From NCBI GenBank assembly GCA_035295125.1, contig DATGJP010000102.1, positions 150,586-214,585 on the forward strand: 64,000 nucleotides of DNA, in the 5' to 3' direction. The stretch comes from JAICMB01 sp035295125 (lineage in GTDB: Bacteria; Acidobacteriota; Terriglobia; Bryobacterales; Bryobacteraceae). Below are positions 34,592 through 43,952 of this stretch, piece after piece (the first letter of the stretch is position 1; every line of letters starts with the position of its first letter). The translations under genes and the position numbers were made by a program. The notes below the pieces were generated by a model that worked only from the letters and a program-made list of their open reading frames with translations, had not been told where the DNA came from and searched no databases.

Positions 34592-37118
34592 CCCGTACAC
34601 GGCACAGCGGAGTAATCTTGCAAAAATCGCAAGTACTCTCACCCAACTTCGGGTCGACCCGCGCATCGCCCGAACGGAACTGCTCGGCCAAGGCCACCAA
34701 AGCAGCCCGCCACCCAGCAGAGTCCCCCGAACAAGGCTTGAACTCCGGCAGCACCGTGTTCTCCACCATGCCCAGGAACCCCAGCCTGTCGGCGCGAATA
34801 CGCGCGAACGCGGCGCCCGCCACCGGCACGCCGGACGAGATGTAGTATAGCGGCACCTGCGGCTCATCCAGCCGCGGACCCTCCCAAACCGACGTCGCGA
34901 CATTCCCGGTCTTGTAGTCGATGATCACCTGTCGACCGTCCGCAAGCTGATCGACGCGGTCTGCGCGAACCTCGAGCCGCAGCCCGCCAATCTCGATCTC
35001 CCGTTTCTGTTCCCGCGACACCACGGTGAACGGCGGCCGCCGCCGCTCCAACTGCAGCCACGCTGCGATCAGCCGCGACAGCCGGATCTTCTCCACCGCG
35101 GCGCTTAATCCGCTGCCGCACCGGTCCACCGCCGCCGCGACATGGCGCTCGACGATTTCCTCTTCTTCAGCGACGCTTAGTTCCAGCAATCGGTCGCGCG
35201 AACCCACTTCTCCCCATATCAACTGCAGCGCCTCATGCAGCGCCTTACCCCTATCGGCGGCACTCAAACCCGCATCGATGTCCTCGAGTTCTCTCGCCCC
35301 AAGCCGATGTTTGGCAAACGCGCGGAATGGACAAGCGGCGACATCCCGCAGCAGCGAGACACCCCCGCTTTGCACCTTCTCGCCCTCCAAGGCCGGCGCA
35401 CGCTCATCTACCACCGCCTCCAGTTCCGATGCGCTCCAGATGATTTGCCTCCAGCTCTTGAATGAGGGCCTGGCCACCGCCGCCGGCGCAAGAAACGGGC
35501 TCGGAGCCAGCATGCGGTCGCCCTCCATACGCGGATAGCTGAATACCACCTCGCTCGCGCTCCCTCCCAAGCGCCCAAATGTGCGCTTCGCCGCCTCGAA
35601 CTCCCAGTGGGCGGAGGAATGCGGAACCCCGTACTCGCGCTGCAGCGACGCCGGCAGAAACGGATTCGGCGACGCCGGGGCAGGAAACACCTCATCGTGC
35701 AGCCCCATCACCCAAAGATGATCGAACTCCAGACCGATCATCTCGCCCGGGTCCGAAATCTGCACCGGCGCCCCGGTGTCTTCAAACTGGAAAACGGTGG
35801 CATCCGCGAATTTGCGCAGCCGTTCCACCGCGCCCGCCAACTCGATGTTCCCGGCCGTCACATCGAGCGCCGCGAACTCCGACAGCAGAGCGTTCCACCG
35901 TGCGACAATCTGGTGTTCCTGAGTGTTCAGCGGCCGATCGCCCGGCCAGCCGAAGGCCTTCAGCAACTCCGAAAATGTCCGGCTCCAACCTGCGCACCCC
36001 TGCATCGCCGGCGTCTGCAGCAACTGAACGCTGAACGTCTTGAGCGCTCGTGAGAGTTCGCGGCATTCGCTTGCGCTTGCGGAGCGCTGGAGAATGTCGG
36101 CCGACGTAAACCACGACCCTTGCTGGCGCAAGCGCAGATCCAACCGCGCCCGTACGTCACCCTCCGACTCGCCTCCGCGCAAGTAAGGTGACCGCAGCAA
36201 AGTGCAAGCATGCATGAGAGGCATTCGCCCCGTCGCAAGCTGAAGAATCAGCAGGGCCGCATGAACCGGCGCGTACGACGCCAACGGCCTGCCGAGCGAG
36301 ATGTGAAATACGGACTCCGCGGCAGGTGCCGCGCCCGGTTGAAGCACCTCGGCAAAAATCCGCTCCACCTTGCCGCGCAGATGCTGCAGGTCGAGCACGG
36401 CCACTCCAATCCGCGCCCTTGCGTCATTCTCAATCGCCTGCCGCGCCCACTCCGCCGCACACCGAATCTCGTCTTCGGCGGAATCGCAAACCTGGGTGCG
36501 TATCACAGACCGCCGCTCCGCCAGCGGAACCTCCTGCGCGAACCACGCCGCCAGAAGCTCGCCAAATTGCGGCGTTAACTTATCGAAGCCGGTGAAAAAC
36601 ACTTCTTCCCCGTGCCGTCGTTCAACCGAACTTTCCGCGACCCGCGCCGCATCCTGCCAGTTCGATTGCCCTAATCGCCGCTCAAATTCACGCGACCATT
36701 CGAGGAACGCCTCGCAATCCTCGGACATCGCGATCCTACCGTCGAGCGGGATGCGATACGCCTGCGCCAGCCGCCACGCCTCCATCGCACCGCGTGCGGC
36801 GGCTTCAGTCTGCAACAACTCGGGCCCATAGCGCGAGGCGCGAACGATCTCCTCCCATACCACCGCTTCCTGCGTGGGATTGAGCAGCACGGAATCGCCG
36901 CCGCCTTCGACCAGATTGTCGTTCCACTTTCCGAGCAGGTAGGCTTCGATCGGCAGAATGTGCGGTGTCTTCCAAACGGCCCGCCCCCGGTCACGCTGCC
37001 AGGAATTGAACTTCTCGGTGAGCGCGCGGGCCAGCCGCCGCGTTGCCGTGAGCAGCACGGCATTTCCTTCCAGTGTCCGAAAAACCGTGTCCAATCCCCA
37101 TTTTACCGGCCTCCTCAC
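34572..37118 (-). CDS. AddB-like PD-(D/E)xK nuclease, partner of the helicase
   Basis: 848 aa from GTG 37118; the start is uncertain, with no ATG near the conserved beginning VLLTATRRLARALTEKF. It resembles the RecB-like DNA repair proteins (TIGR03623-like) paired with UvrD-type helicases: an inactivated helicase-like core followed by a C-terminal nuclease with VRADRVDQL and VIIDYKTGNVATSV. Cys residues in LLRDVAACPFRAFAKH, together with STCDFCKITPLCRV at the C-terminus, match the four-Cys iron-sulfur clasp of AddB-type nucleases. A late motif, MIGLEFDHLWVMGLHDEVFPA, resembles helicase motif V/Va. It is first in a two-gene overlap with the helicase and starts only 24 bp from divergent cmk. 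Confidence 0.88.
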   Translation of the reverse strand: MRRPVKWGLDTVFRTLEGNAVLLTATRRLARALTEKFNSWQRDRGRAVWKTPHILPIEAYLLGKWNDNLVEGGGDSVLLNPTQEAVVWEEIVRASRYGPELLQTEAAARGAMEAWRLAQAYRIPLDGRIAMSEDCEAFLEWSREFERRLGQSNWQDAARVAESSVERRHGEEVFFTGFDKLTPQFGELLAAWFAQEVPLAERRSVIRTQVCDSAEDEIRCAAEWARQAIENDARARIGVAVLDLQHLRGKVERIFAEVLQPGAAPAAESVFHISLGRPLASYAPVHAALLILQLATGRMPLMHACTLLRSPYLRGGESEGDVRARLDLRLRQQGSWFTSADILQRSASASECRELSRALKTFSVQLLQTPAMQGCAGWSRTFSELLKAFGWPGDRPLNTQEHQIVARWNALLSEFAALDVTAGNIELAGAVERLRKFADATVFQFEDTGAPVQISDPGEMIGLEFDHLWVMGLHDEVFPAPASPNPFLPASLQREYGVPHSSAHWEFEAAKRTFGRLGGSASEVVFSYPRMEGDRMLAPSPFLAPAAVARPSFKSWRQIIWSASELEAVVDERAPALEGEKVQSGGVSLLRDVAACPFRAFAKHRLGARELEDIDAGLSAADRGKALHEALQLIWGEVGSRDRLLELSVAEEEEIVERHVAAAVDRCGSGLSAAVEKIRLSRLIAAWLQLERRRPPFTVVSREQKREIEIGGLRLEVRADRVDQLADGRQVIIDYKTGNVATSVWEGPRLDEPQVPLYYISSGVPVAGAAFARIRADRLGFLGMVENTVLPEFKPCSGDSAGWRAALVALAEQFRSGDARVDPKLGESTCDFCKITPLCRVRDERDDG

Positions 37119-37142
37119 GAGGAACTGTGCTTACATGAATAA

Positions 37143-37802
37143 TTGAGCGATCGATGCATTACTGTTGCCATTGATGGGCCGGCGGGAGCGGGCAAAAGTA
37201 CCCTCGCGCGCCGCCTCGCAAAGAAGCTGGGATTCGTCTACATCGACACCGGGGCAATGTATCGGGCGGTCGCGCTGTGGGCTTTGCGCCGCGGAATTTC
37301 GCCCTCCGACATGCACCGCCTCGAACAATTAGCCCGGGAGGCGCGCATCGAATTTGAACCGGGAACGAACGCGGTTCTCTTGAACGGCGAGGACGTGACC
37401 GAGGCCATCCGCGCGCCCGAGGTTTCGGAAGCCGCATCGCAGGTGGCGGCCATCCCTGCGGTCCGACGCGCGCTCGTCGAGAAGCAGCGCGACATCGGCG
37501 AAGCCGCCTCGGCCGTGGTGGAGGGACGCGACATCGGGTCCGTCGTCTTTCCCAATGCCCGCGTGAAAATCTTTCTCGACGCCGCCTCCGATGTCCGTGC
37601 CGACCGGCGAGCCTCCGAAGACAGGCTCCCCCGCGAAGTGGTCGCCGGACAGATTCGCGAGCGTGACAACCGCGACCGCAATCGAACGGAATCACCCCTG
37701 GTGCAAGCGCCCGACGCGGTTTACATTGACACCACCGGCCTGTCGATAGAAGCAGTCGAGGAGGAACTGCTCAAGATCATCCGTGCCCGGACTTCGAACT
37801 GA
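37143..37802 (+). CDS. cmk: Cytidylate kinase
   Basis: 219 aa from TTG 37143. It phosphorylates CMP and dCMP to the diphosphates in the cytoplasm. Motifs are VAIDGPAGAGKSTLARRLAK (P-loop), GFVYIDTGAMYRAVALWALR, VVEGRDIGSVVFPNARVKIF and the lid/base region RDNRDRNRTESPLVQAPDAV. Length is normal. The usual start for the family is just before the first strand, which fits TTG 37143; no ATG is available, and the nearest AGGA is about 17 nt away. It is followed 9 nt later by lysC. Confidence 0.93.
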   Translation: MSDRCITVAIDGPAGAGKSTLARRLAKKLGFVYIDTGAMYRAVALWALRRGISPSDMHRLEQLAREARIEFEPGTNAVLLNGEDVTEAIRAPEVSEAASQVAAIPAVRRALVEKQRDIGEAASAVVEGRDIGSVVFPNARVKIFLDAASDVRADRRASEDRLPREVVAGQIRERDNRDRNRTESPLVQAPDAVYIDTTGLSIEAVEEELLKIIRARTSN

Positions 37803-37811
37803 GTTTTTGAT

Positions 37812-39230
37812 ATGGAAAATCTTCTGGTCATGAAATTTGGCGGAACGAGCATGGGCTCCGCGGAGCGCATTCGTGTCGCTTCCCAGATCTGCTCGGAGCA
37901 TAAGGAAAAACGCCCCGTAGTCGCCGTGGTTTCGGCGATGTCGAAAGTGACAGACTTGCTTCTCGACACGCTCCGCCACGCCGAAGCCGGCGACGACAAT
38001 GGCGTCGACACAAACCTCCGCCAGCTCGCCGAACGCCACCGTGACGCCTGTAGCGAGCTGCTGCTTCCCCGCCAGCGTGCCGCCGCGAGTTCCGGCGTCG
38101 AGGCGCTGCTTTCCGACTTTCGCCGCATCACTAACGGAGTGCGAATGTTGGGAGAGCGCCCGCCGCGTTCCGTCGATGAAGCGGTCGCAATTGGAGAGCG
38201 CCTCACAGCCCTCATGATGGCCGAATACATGAGCGCCAACGGTGTGAAAGCGCGAGCGGTGAATGGCGCGGATGTCATCGTGACCGACGCCGTCTTCGGC
38301 AATGCAACGCCGATCATGGATGAGACCGGTAAAAAGGCCGGCGCGCTTTTGAAGCCGCTCCTCGAAGACGGCGTCCTGCCCATCGTGACGGGCTTCAACG
38401 GCTCAACCATGGACGGCCGTCCGACGACGCTCGGCCGTGGTGGATCCGATTTTTCCGCCTCCATTCTGGCAGCCGCTCTCGACGCCGCCGAGTTGTGGAT
38501 CTGGACCGACGTCGATGGCATCATGAGCGCAGACCCCCGCTCCGTGCCGAACGCCGCCGTTCTCGACGAGTTGACCTACAGCGAAGCGGCCGAGCTCGCA
38601 TACAACGGAGCCAAGGTGCTGCACCCGAGAACGCTGGCGCCCCTTGCCGAAAAGAAGATCCCCGTGTGGAGCAAGAACAGCTTCGCATTGGAACAGCCCG
38701 GCACCCGAATTGCCCCGAAACTCAGCGTCGAGCGCCCCGGGCCTCGCGCTGTGACCTCGATGCGAAACGTCGCACTAGTGGCCATCGAACCGGCCAGCGC
38801 CGCAATCAGCGGAACCCGTGTGATGTCCCGCGCCCTCGACGCGCTCGCAGCCGCCAACGCCGAAGTACTGGCCTTCTCCAGCTCCAGCTATCGTCAAAGC
38901 TTTTGTTTCCTGGTCCGCAACGACGAGGTCGAACGAGTCCTGGAACAGCTCGAATCGGGCCTGGCTCTCGAACTGACGCACGGCTACGTGAAACCGGTCG
39001 GAGTGGATCAAAACGTCGGCCTTCTCGCGGTTGTAGGCGAAGGCATGCGAGGCACGCCCGGTCTGGCCGGCCGCATCTTCAACGCCATCTCCCGCCAGAA
39101 TGTCAACATCATCGCCATCGCCCAAGGATCGAGCGAAATCACGATCAGCGTCGTCGTCCGGCGCGACGGCCTGGAGCGCGCCATTCAAGCCATCCACGAG
39201 GAATGCGGCCTTGGCAACCCCGCGATTTAA
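37812..39230 (+). CDS. lysC: Aspartate kinase
   Basis: 472 aa. It phosphorylates aspartate, the first step to lysine, threonine and methionine. The kinase domain shows LVMKFGGTSMGSAERIR, VVAVVSAMSKVTDLLLD, TTLGRGGSDFSASILA and IWTDVDGIMSADPR. Two C-terminal ACT domains (about 310-380 and 390-460, with VGLLAVVGEGMRGTPGLAGR and NVNIIAIAQGSSEITISVVV) suggest feedback control by an aspartate-family amino acid. The length and motif order are closer to the monofunctional long type (LysC/ThrA-N-like) than to the shorter Bacillus alpha/beta type. No homoserine dehydrogenase domain follows. Confidence 0.93.
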   Translation: MENLLVMKFGGTSMGSAERIRVASQICSEHKEKRPVVAVVSAMSKVTDLLLDTLRHAEAGDDNGVDTNLRQLAERHRDACSELLLPRQRAAASSGVEALLSDFRRITNGVRMLGERPPRSVDEAVAIGERLTALMMAEYMSANGVKARAVNGADVIVTDAVFGNATPIMDETGKKAGALLKPLLEDGVLPIVTGFNGSTMDGRPTTLGRGGSDFSASILAAALDAAELWIWTDVDGIMSADPRSVPNAAVLDELTYSEAAELAYNGAKVLHPRTLAPLAEKKIPVWSKNSFALEQPGTRIAPKLSVERPGPRAVTSMRNVALVAIEPASAAISGTRVMSRALDALAAANAEVLAFSSSSYRQSFCFLVRNDEVERVLEQLESGLALELTHGYVKPVGVDQNVGLLAVVGEGMRGTPGLAGRIFNAISRQNVNIIAIAQGSSEITISVVVRRDGLERAIQAIHEECGLGNPAI

Positions 39231-39248
39231 TCCGCTCATTTTCTGCCT

Positions 39249-39349
39249 GTGATGCAGGCTGTCAGCCTGCGGCGGGTTGTTAACCCGCCTGTCGTGGCCT
39301 TGAAGCAGCGCCGGTTGCCAACCGGCGGCAGGACGCCATCCTGCATCAC
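39249..39349. repeat. Inverted pair of REP-like repeats (REPIN-like)
   Basis: One unit begins GTGATGCAGGCTGTCAGCCT and ends GGCGGGTTGTTAACCCGCC (39249-39289). After 20 bp a second unit in the opposite orientation follows (39310-39349), containing GCCGGTTGCCAACCGGC and ending CCTGCATCAC. The whole can fold as a long hairpin, closed by GTGATGCAGG with CCTGCATCAC. It lies in the 226-bp gap between lysC and a permease gene; the rest of the gap shows no gene. Confidence 0.8.
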
Positions 39350-39456
39350 AGTCAGAAGACTAAGTGGCATTGGGCTTCAGCCTGTCCACTCCTCCTATTG
39401 CCTTCCCATATCAGATGTGCGACCATCCCTATTGGAAAACAACAGGAGGATGATCC

Positions 39457-42102
39457 ATGCGGCTCTTAAGGACCTGGATAAAAAGGCTGGCCGGCCTGCT
39501 GCCCAGCGCCGCCCGTGAGCGCGACCTCTCCGACGAACTCAGCGCCCACCTTCAACTCCACACCGACGACAATCTACGCCGCGGCCTGACTCCGGAGCAA
39601 GCCCGTCGCGAAGCCCTCATCAAACTCGGCGGCATAGAATCCACGAAAGAGCTCTATCGCGATCGCCGCACGGTCCCCATCCTCGAAAACCTCCTCCAGG
39701 ATCTCCGCTTCGCCGCCCGCCAATTGCGCAAGAGCCCGGCATTCGCCGTCACCGCCGTCGTTATGCTGGCGCTCGGCCTATGCGCCAGTGTCGCAATTTT
39801 CGCCTTCGTCGACGCCGCTCTCATCCAACCGCTGCCGTACCAGAACCCCTCGCGCCTCGTGGCCGTCTACGAGAGCGTATCGCTCTGCCACCTGTGCGAC
39901 GTCTCGTACCCCGACTACCTCGACTGGAAACGCCTGAACACCGTCTTCACGTCGATGGACATGTACCAGTCCGACGGCTACATCCTGAAAAGCGCAACCA
40001 GGGCCGAGATCGCGCGCGGCGCCCGCGTCACGGCCGGTTTCTTCCGGACGCTGGGAGTAACGCCGGCCTTGGGCCGCGATTTCCTACCGAACGAAGATCA
40101 GCCACAAGCGCCGCGCACAGCAATGCTCAGCTACGCTGCCTGGCAGACTCGCTACGGCGGGAAGCCGGATGTCTTAGGCCAGTCCGTCACACTCGATGGC
40201 GACGTGAACCTGATCATTGGCGTTCTGCCGCCCGATTTCCATTTCGCGCCCGTCGGCCGCGCCGAGTTCTGGACTGCCATGCACCCAACCAGCAGGTGTG
40301 ATCACGAACGCGGCTGCCACGATCTCTTCGGCGTTGCACGCCTGAAAGAAGGCGTCTCCCTGAAATCCGCCGCTTCCAACATGGCCGTAATCGCGCGCCA
40401 ACTGGAGCAACAATATCGCAAGTCCAACGAGGGTCAAGGGTCCGCGGTGATCTCGCTAACCGAAGCCGTCGTCGGAGACATTGGCCCGATTCTGCTCGTC
40501 CTGCTAGCCGGAGCGGGCCTGCTATTGCTGATCGCGAGCGTCAATGTAGCCAGCCTTTTGTTCGTACGCTCCGAGAGCCGCCGCCGCGAGATGGCCGTGC
40601 GCACGGGACTTGGGGCCTCCCCCACGCGCCTGGTAACCCAAATCGCAACCGAAGGTCTGCTTCTCGCATCCATCGGCGCCGCAATCGGCCTGGCCGCCGC
40701 GAGTTGGGCGATGCATCTTCTGGCAAAACTCATTCCGTCAACCATGCTCACGGGCATGCCCTATCTGAACAACCTTGGCCTGAACTCCCGTGTTCTGATC
40801 TTTGCCGCGGCCGTCGCCGTTACAGCGGCGCTGTTGTTCACCATTCTTCCCTCACTCCAGCTCTCGCGGCCTGACATTCGCGAAGGGCTGAACGAAGCCG
40901 GCCGCGGCTCCGCAGGCACACTCTGGCGTCGTGTTGGAGCGCATCTCGTGGTGCTGGAACTCGCCACCGCCGTCGTGCTGCTGGTCGGCGCAGGACTGAT
41001 CGGAAAAAGCCTTTACGAAGTGCTCCGGGTCGATCTCGGCATGCAGCCCGATCATCTGGCGACTCTGCGGGTGACGGCCCCGGACGCAACCTATGGCCGA
41101 AAGACCCAAGCCATCACTCTCGGCCGGCAGTTGCTGGGCCGCATCGCGAACTTGCCTGGAGTGGAATCCGCCGCGCTGACCACTCGGCTGCCCTTGATCG
41201 ACGGCATGACCGTCTGGATTCAAATACCGGGACGCTCCTTCGGCCGCGAACATAACGAAGTGACCGAGCGCATCGTTTCCGCCGCCTATTTCCAGACTCT
41301 TCGTGCGAAACTCATGCGCGGCCGGCAATTCGCCGAAACGGATGATGCCTCCAAACCACCCGTAGTCATAGTAGATCGCTCATTAGCCGCGATGTACTTC
41401 CCAGGCGAGGACCCGGTGGGCAAGCAGCTCATCTACGCCGCACGCCCGGAAATCGACCCGATGCAGATCGTCGGTGTTGTGGACGACATCAAGGAAGGCG
41501 CTCTGGACAAGGCCACGTGGCCCACGATTTATCTCCCCTTCAACCAGAGCCCGAGGGACTACTTCTCGCTCGTCGTCCGCACCTCGCAAGCGGAAGAGGC
41601 CGTTTTCCCGACCCTGGCGAGGACAATTAACCAGCTCGATCCGGAAATCACCACCTCGGACGCGCGCACCATGTCGGATCGTGTTCGAAACTCCCCCGCC
41701 GCGTATCTCCGCCGCTCATCGACCTGGCTGGTAGGAGGATTTGCCGCGCTGGCACTGCTGTTGGGAACGATAGGGCTCTACGGCGTCATTGCGTACTCCG
41801 TCAGCCAAAGGACTCGCGAGATCGGCGTGCGCATGGCGCTGGGCGCTCAGCCCGCAAGCGTATACCGCCTGATCCTCAAGGAAGCCGTCCTCCTGATCGC
41901 CCTCGGCCTCGCCGCCGGAATCGCCTGTTCGATGGCCGCGACCAACCTGATGCGAGGTCTCCTCTTCGGAGTCGCCAGTCATGACGCCACAATCCTGGGC
42001 AGTGTTGCAGCAATACTGGCGCTGTCAGCCCTCACAGCCACCTACATCCCCGCGCACCGCGCCGCAAAGGTCAATCCCGTCGACGCTCTACGCGCAGAGT
42101 AG
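39457..42102 (+). CDS. ADOP-type FtsX/MacB permease with N-terminal prefix domain
   Basis: 881 aa with AGGAGG upstream of the ATG. A cytoplasmic prefix of about 85 residues (ERDLSDELSAHLQLHTDDNL, then LTPEQARREALIKLGG) is the hallmark of acidobacterial orphan permeases. After it come a membrane helix (FAVTAVVMLALGLCASVAIF), a MacB-type periplasmic domain, the first FtsX block, a second periplasmic domain and a C-terminal FtsX block (QRTREIGVRMALGAQPASVY). No ATPase is adjacent. MacB/FtsX relatives work as mechanotransmission machines, but the role of orphan forms is unknown. It is a paralogue of the gene at 25493, which lacks the prefix. Confidence 0.92.
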   Translation: MRLLRTWIKRLAGLLPSAARERDLSDELSAHLQLHTDDNLRRGLTPEQARREALIKLGGIESTKELYRDRRTVPILENLLQDLRFAARQLRKSPAFAVTAVVMLALGLCASVAIFAFVDAALIQPLPYQNPSRLVAVYESVSLCHLCDVSYPDYLDWKRLNTVFTSMDMYQSDGYILKSATRAEIARGARVTAGFFRTLGVTPALGRDFLPNEDQPQAPRTAMLSYAAWQTRYGGKPDVLGQSVTLDGDVNLIIGVLPPDFHFAPVGRAEFWTAMHPTSRCDHERGCHDLFGVARLKEGVSLKSAASNMAVIARQLEQQYRKSNEGQGSAVISLTEAVVGDIGPILLVLLAGAGLLLLIASVNVASLLFVRSESRRREMAVRTGLGASPTRLVTQIATEGLLLASIGAAIGLAAASWAMHLLAKLIPSTMLTGMPYLNNLGLNSRVLIFAAAVAVTAALLFTILPSLQLSRPDIREGLNEAGRGSAGTLWRRVGAHLVVLELATAVVLLVGAGLIGKSLYEVLRVDLGMQPDHLATLRVTAPDATYGRKTQAITLGRQLLGRIANLPGVESAALTTRLPLIDGMTVWIQIPGRSFGREHNEVTERIVSAAYFQTLRAKLMRGRQFAETDDASKPPVVIVDRSLAAMYFPGEDPVGKQLIYAARPEIDPMQIVGVVDDIKEGALDKATWPTIYLPFNQSPRDYFSLVVRTSQAEEAVFPTLARTINQLDPEITTSDARTMSDRVRNSPAAYLRRSSTWLVGGFAALALLLGTIGLYGVIAYSVSQRTREIGVRMALGAQPASVYRLILKEAVLLIALGLAAGIACSMAATNLMRGLLFGVASHDATILGSVAAILALSALTATYIPAHRAAKVNPVDALRAE

Positions 42103-42129
42103 CCCCCGTCGTCACGGACCGCCCGGCAA

Positions 42130-42190
42130 GGATGTGAGACTGGAAAAGGTGGGATAGGCGCTGAATGCCTGCCCCACCCTTCCACATCCT
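42130..42190. repeat. Compound inverted repeat after the permease gene
   Basis: GGATGTG (42130) pairs with CACATCC (to 42190), and GGAAAAGGTGGG with CCCCACCCTTCC (to 42183), around a GGC/GCC loop. It lies in a 205-bp gap between convergent genes and resembles hairpin stretches at 30108 and 54263. There is no T-run. Confidence 0.55.
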
Positions 42191-42248
42191 CCAAACCGTC
42201 GCGAGGCGCCAAGAATCAGGCCGTGTAATACCACCGCTGAACACCGCT

Positions 42249-42284
42249 AAAAACAAAAAGCCCGCCCTTTTTCGAGGGCGGGCT
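42249..42284 (-). terminator. Rho-independent terminator of groESL
   Basis: On the minus strand AGCCCGCCCT and AGGGCGGGCT form a perfect 10-bp stem around CGAAAA, followed by TTTTTGTTTTT. It lies about 24 bp after the groEL stop codon. Confidence 0.9.
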
Positions 42285-42307
42285 CTTCAACCGTAAAACG
42301 ATGCTTC

Positions 42308-43936
42308 TTAGTAATCCATCTCCGGACCATGCGGGCCGCCCGGCGCCGGAGCCGACTTCTTCTCCGGAATCTCCGCCACCAGCGCTTCCGTGGTGAGCAT
42401 CAATCCCGCGATCGACGACGCATTCTGCAGAGCGGAACGAGTCACCTTGGTCGGGTCGATAACACCAGCCGCCACCAGGTCCTCGTACTCGCCCGTCGCG
42501 GCGTTAAATCCGAAATTTGGATTCGAGTTTCCACGAACCTTCTCGATCACGATGGCGCCTTCCCAACCGGCATTACCAACGATCTGCCGCACCGGCTCTT
42601 CGCACGACCGGCGGATGATTTGGATGCCGATCTGCTCGTCGCCCGCACCCTTCAGATTGTCCAGCCCCGCTGCTGCGCGCAGCAGTGCCACGCCGCCACC
42701 CGGAACGATGCCTTCCTCGACCGCAGCGCGAGTGGCATGCAGAGCATCCTCAACGCGCGCCTTCTTTTCCTTCATCTCGGTCTCGGTCGCAGCGCCCACC
42801 TTGATCACCGCAACGCCGCCCGCCAGCTTCGCGAGCCGCTCCTGCAGCTTTTCACGGTCGTAGTCGCTGGTGGTCTCTTCGATCTGAGCGCGGATCTGCT
42901 TGATGCGGCCCTGGATCGCAGACTCTTTGCCGGCGCCTTCGACGATCGTGGTGTTGTCCTTGTCCACCACAACGCGCTTCGCACGGCCGAGGTCATCCAG
43001 GCGAACGCCTTCCAGCTTGATGCCGGTCTCTTCCATGATCGCCTTGCCGCCCGTCAGCACCGAGATGTCCTCGAGCATCGCTTTGCGGCGATCGCCAAAG
43101 CCCGGAGCCTTTACGGCGCAAGCATTCAAAGTCCCGCGCAGCTTGTTCACAACCAGCGTCGCCAGCGCCTCGCCTTCCACTTCCTCGGCGATCACCAGCA
43201 GCGGCTTGCCGGAACGCGCAATCTGCTCCAGAACCGGCAGCAGGTCCTTCATGTTGCTGATCTTCTTCTCGTGGATCAGGATGTACGGATCCTCCACCAC
43301 GCACTCCATGCGATCCGGATCGGTGATGAAGTAGGGCGAGAGATAGCCGCGGTCGAACTGCATGCCTTCCACGGTCTGCAGCTCGGTGACCATGGTCTTC
43401 GACTCTTCCACCGTGATGACGCCGTCCTTGCCCACCTTCTTCATTGCGTCAGCAATGATGTTGCCGATGGTGGAGTCGCCATTGGCCGAAATCGTGCCAA
43501 CCTGCGCGATCATGTCGCCCGAAACCGGCTTCGAAAACTGCTTCACGCCTTCCACGACGTTCTCGACAGCGCGCTCGATGCCGCGCTTCAGAGCCATCGG
43601 GTTCGCGCCCGCCGCCACGCTCTTCACGCCTTCACGGAAGATCGCCTGGGCCAGAATGGTCGCGGTGGTGGTGCCGTCGCCGGCCGTGTCCGAAGTCTTG
43701 GAAGCGACCTCGCGCACCATCTGCGCGCCCATGTTCTCGAGCGGATCTTTCAGCTCGATCTCTTTCGCAACGGTGACACCGTCTTTTGTAATCGTCGGTC
43801 CGCCAAACTTCTTCTCGAGAACGACATTGCGGCCCTTGGGGCCAAGCGTCACCTTTACGGCATCAGCCAACTGGTTGACGCCCCGGAGAATCGCCTGGCG
43901 GGAATTTTCGCTGTAAACAATCTGTTTTGCTGCCAT
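42308..43936 (-). CDS. groL: Chaperonin GroEL (60 kDa)
   Basis: 542 aa from ATG 43936, with GAGGAG about 11 nt upstream; the frame open further upstream runs into groES and is not GroEL. Motifs are VKVTLGPKGRNVVLEKKFG, GDGTTTATILAQAI (ATP site) and VEEGIVPGGGVALLRA. The C-terminus, KKSAPAPGGPHGPEMDY, has only a trace of the usual Gly-Gly-Met tail. It folds proteins in the cytoplasm as a double-ring complex with GroES. It follows groES by 16 bp as an operon, with its own terminator downstream. Confidence 0.97.
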   Translation of the reverse strand: MAAKQIVYSENSRQAILRGVNQLADAVKVTLGPKGRNVVLEKKFGGPTITKDGVTVAKEIELKDPLENMGAQMVREVASKTSDTAGDGTTTATILAQAIFREGVKSVAAGANPMALKRGIERAVENVVEGVKQFSKPVSGDMIAQVGTISANGDSTIGNIIADAMKKVGKDGVITVEESKTMVTELQTVEGMQFDRGYLSPYFITDPDRMECVVEDPYILIHEKKISNMKDLLPVLEQIARSGKPLLVIAEEVEGEALATLVVNKLRGTLNACAVKAPGFGDRRKAMLEDISVLTGGKAIMEETGIKLEGVRLDDLGRAKRVVVDKDNTTIVEGAGKESAIQGRIKQIRAQIEETTSDYDREKLQERLAKLAGGVAVIKVGAATETEMKEKKARVEDALHATRAAVEEGIVPGGGVALLRAAAGLDNLKGAGDEQIGIQIIRRSCEEPVRQIVGNAGWEGAIVIEKVRGNSNPNFGFNAATGEYEDLVAAGVIDPTKVTRSALQNASSIAGLMLTTEALVAEIPEKKSAPAPGGPHGPEMDY

Positions 43937-43952
43937 GTTTCTTTTTCTCCTC

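Noticed and set aside
34592..34903. N-terminal extension of the AddA-like helicase
   Set aside because: It overlaps the Fe-S end of the AddB-like gene in another frame; Walker A near residue 30 of the chosen start is the normal position.
39249..39349. CRISPR-like repeats
   Set aside because: Units are palindromic, few and inverted, with no regular spacers and no cas genes.
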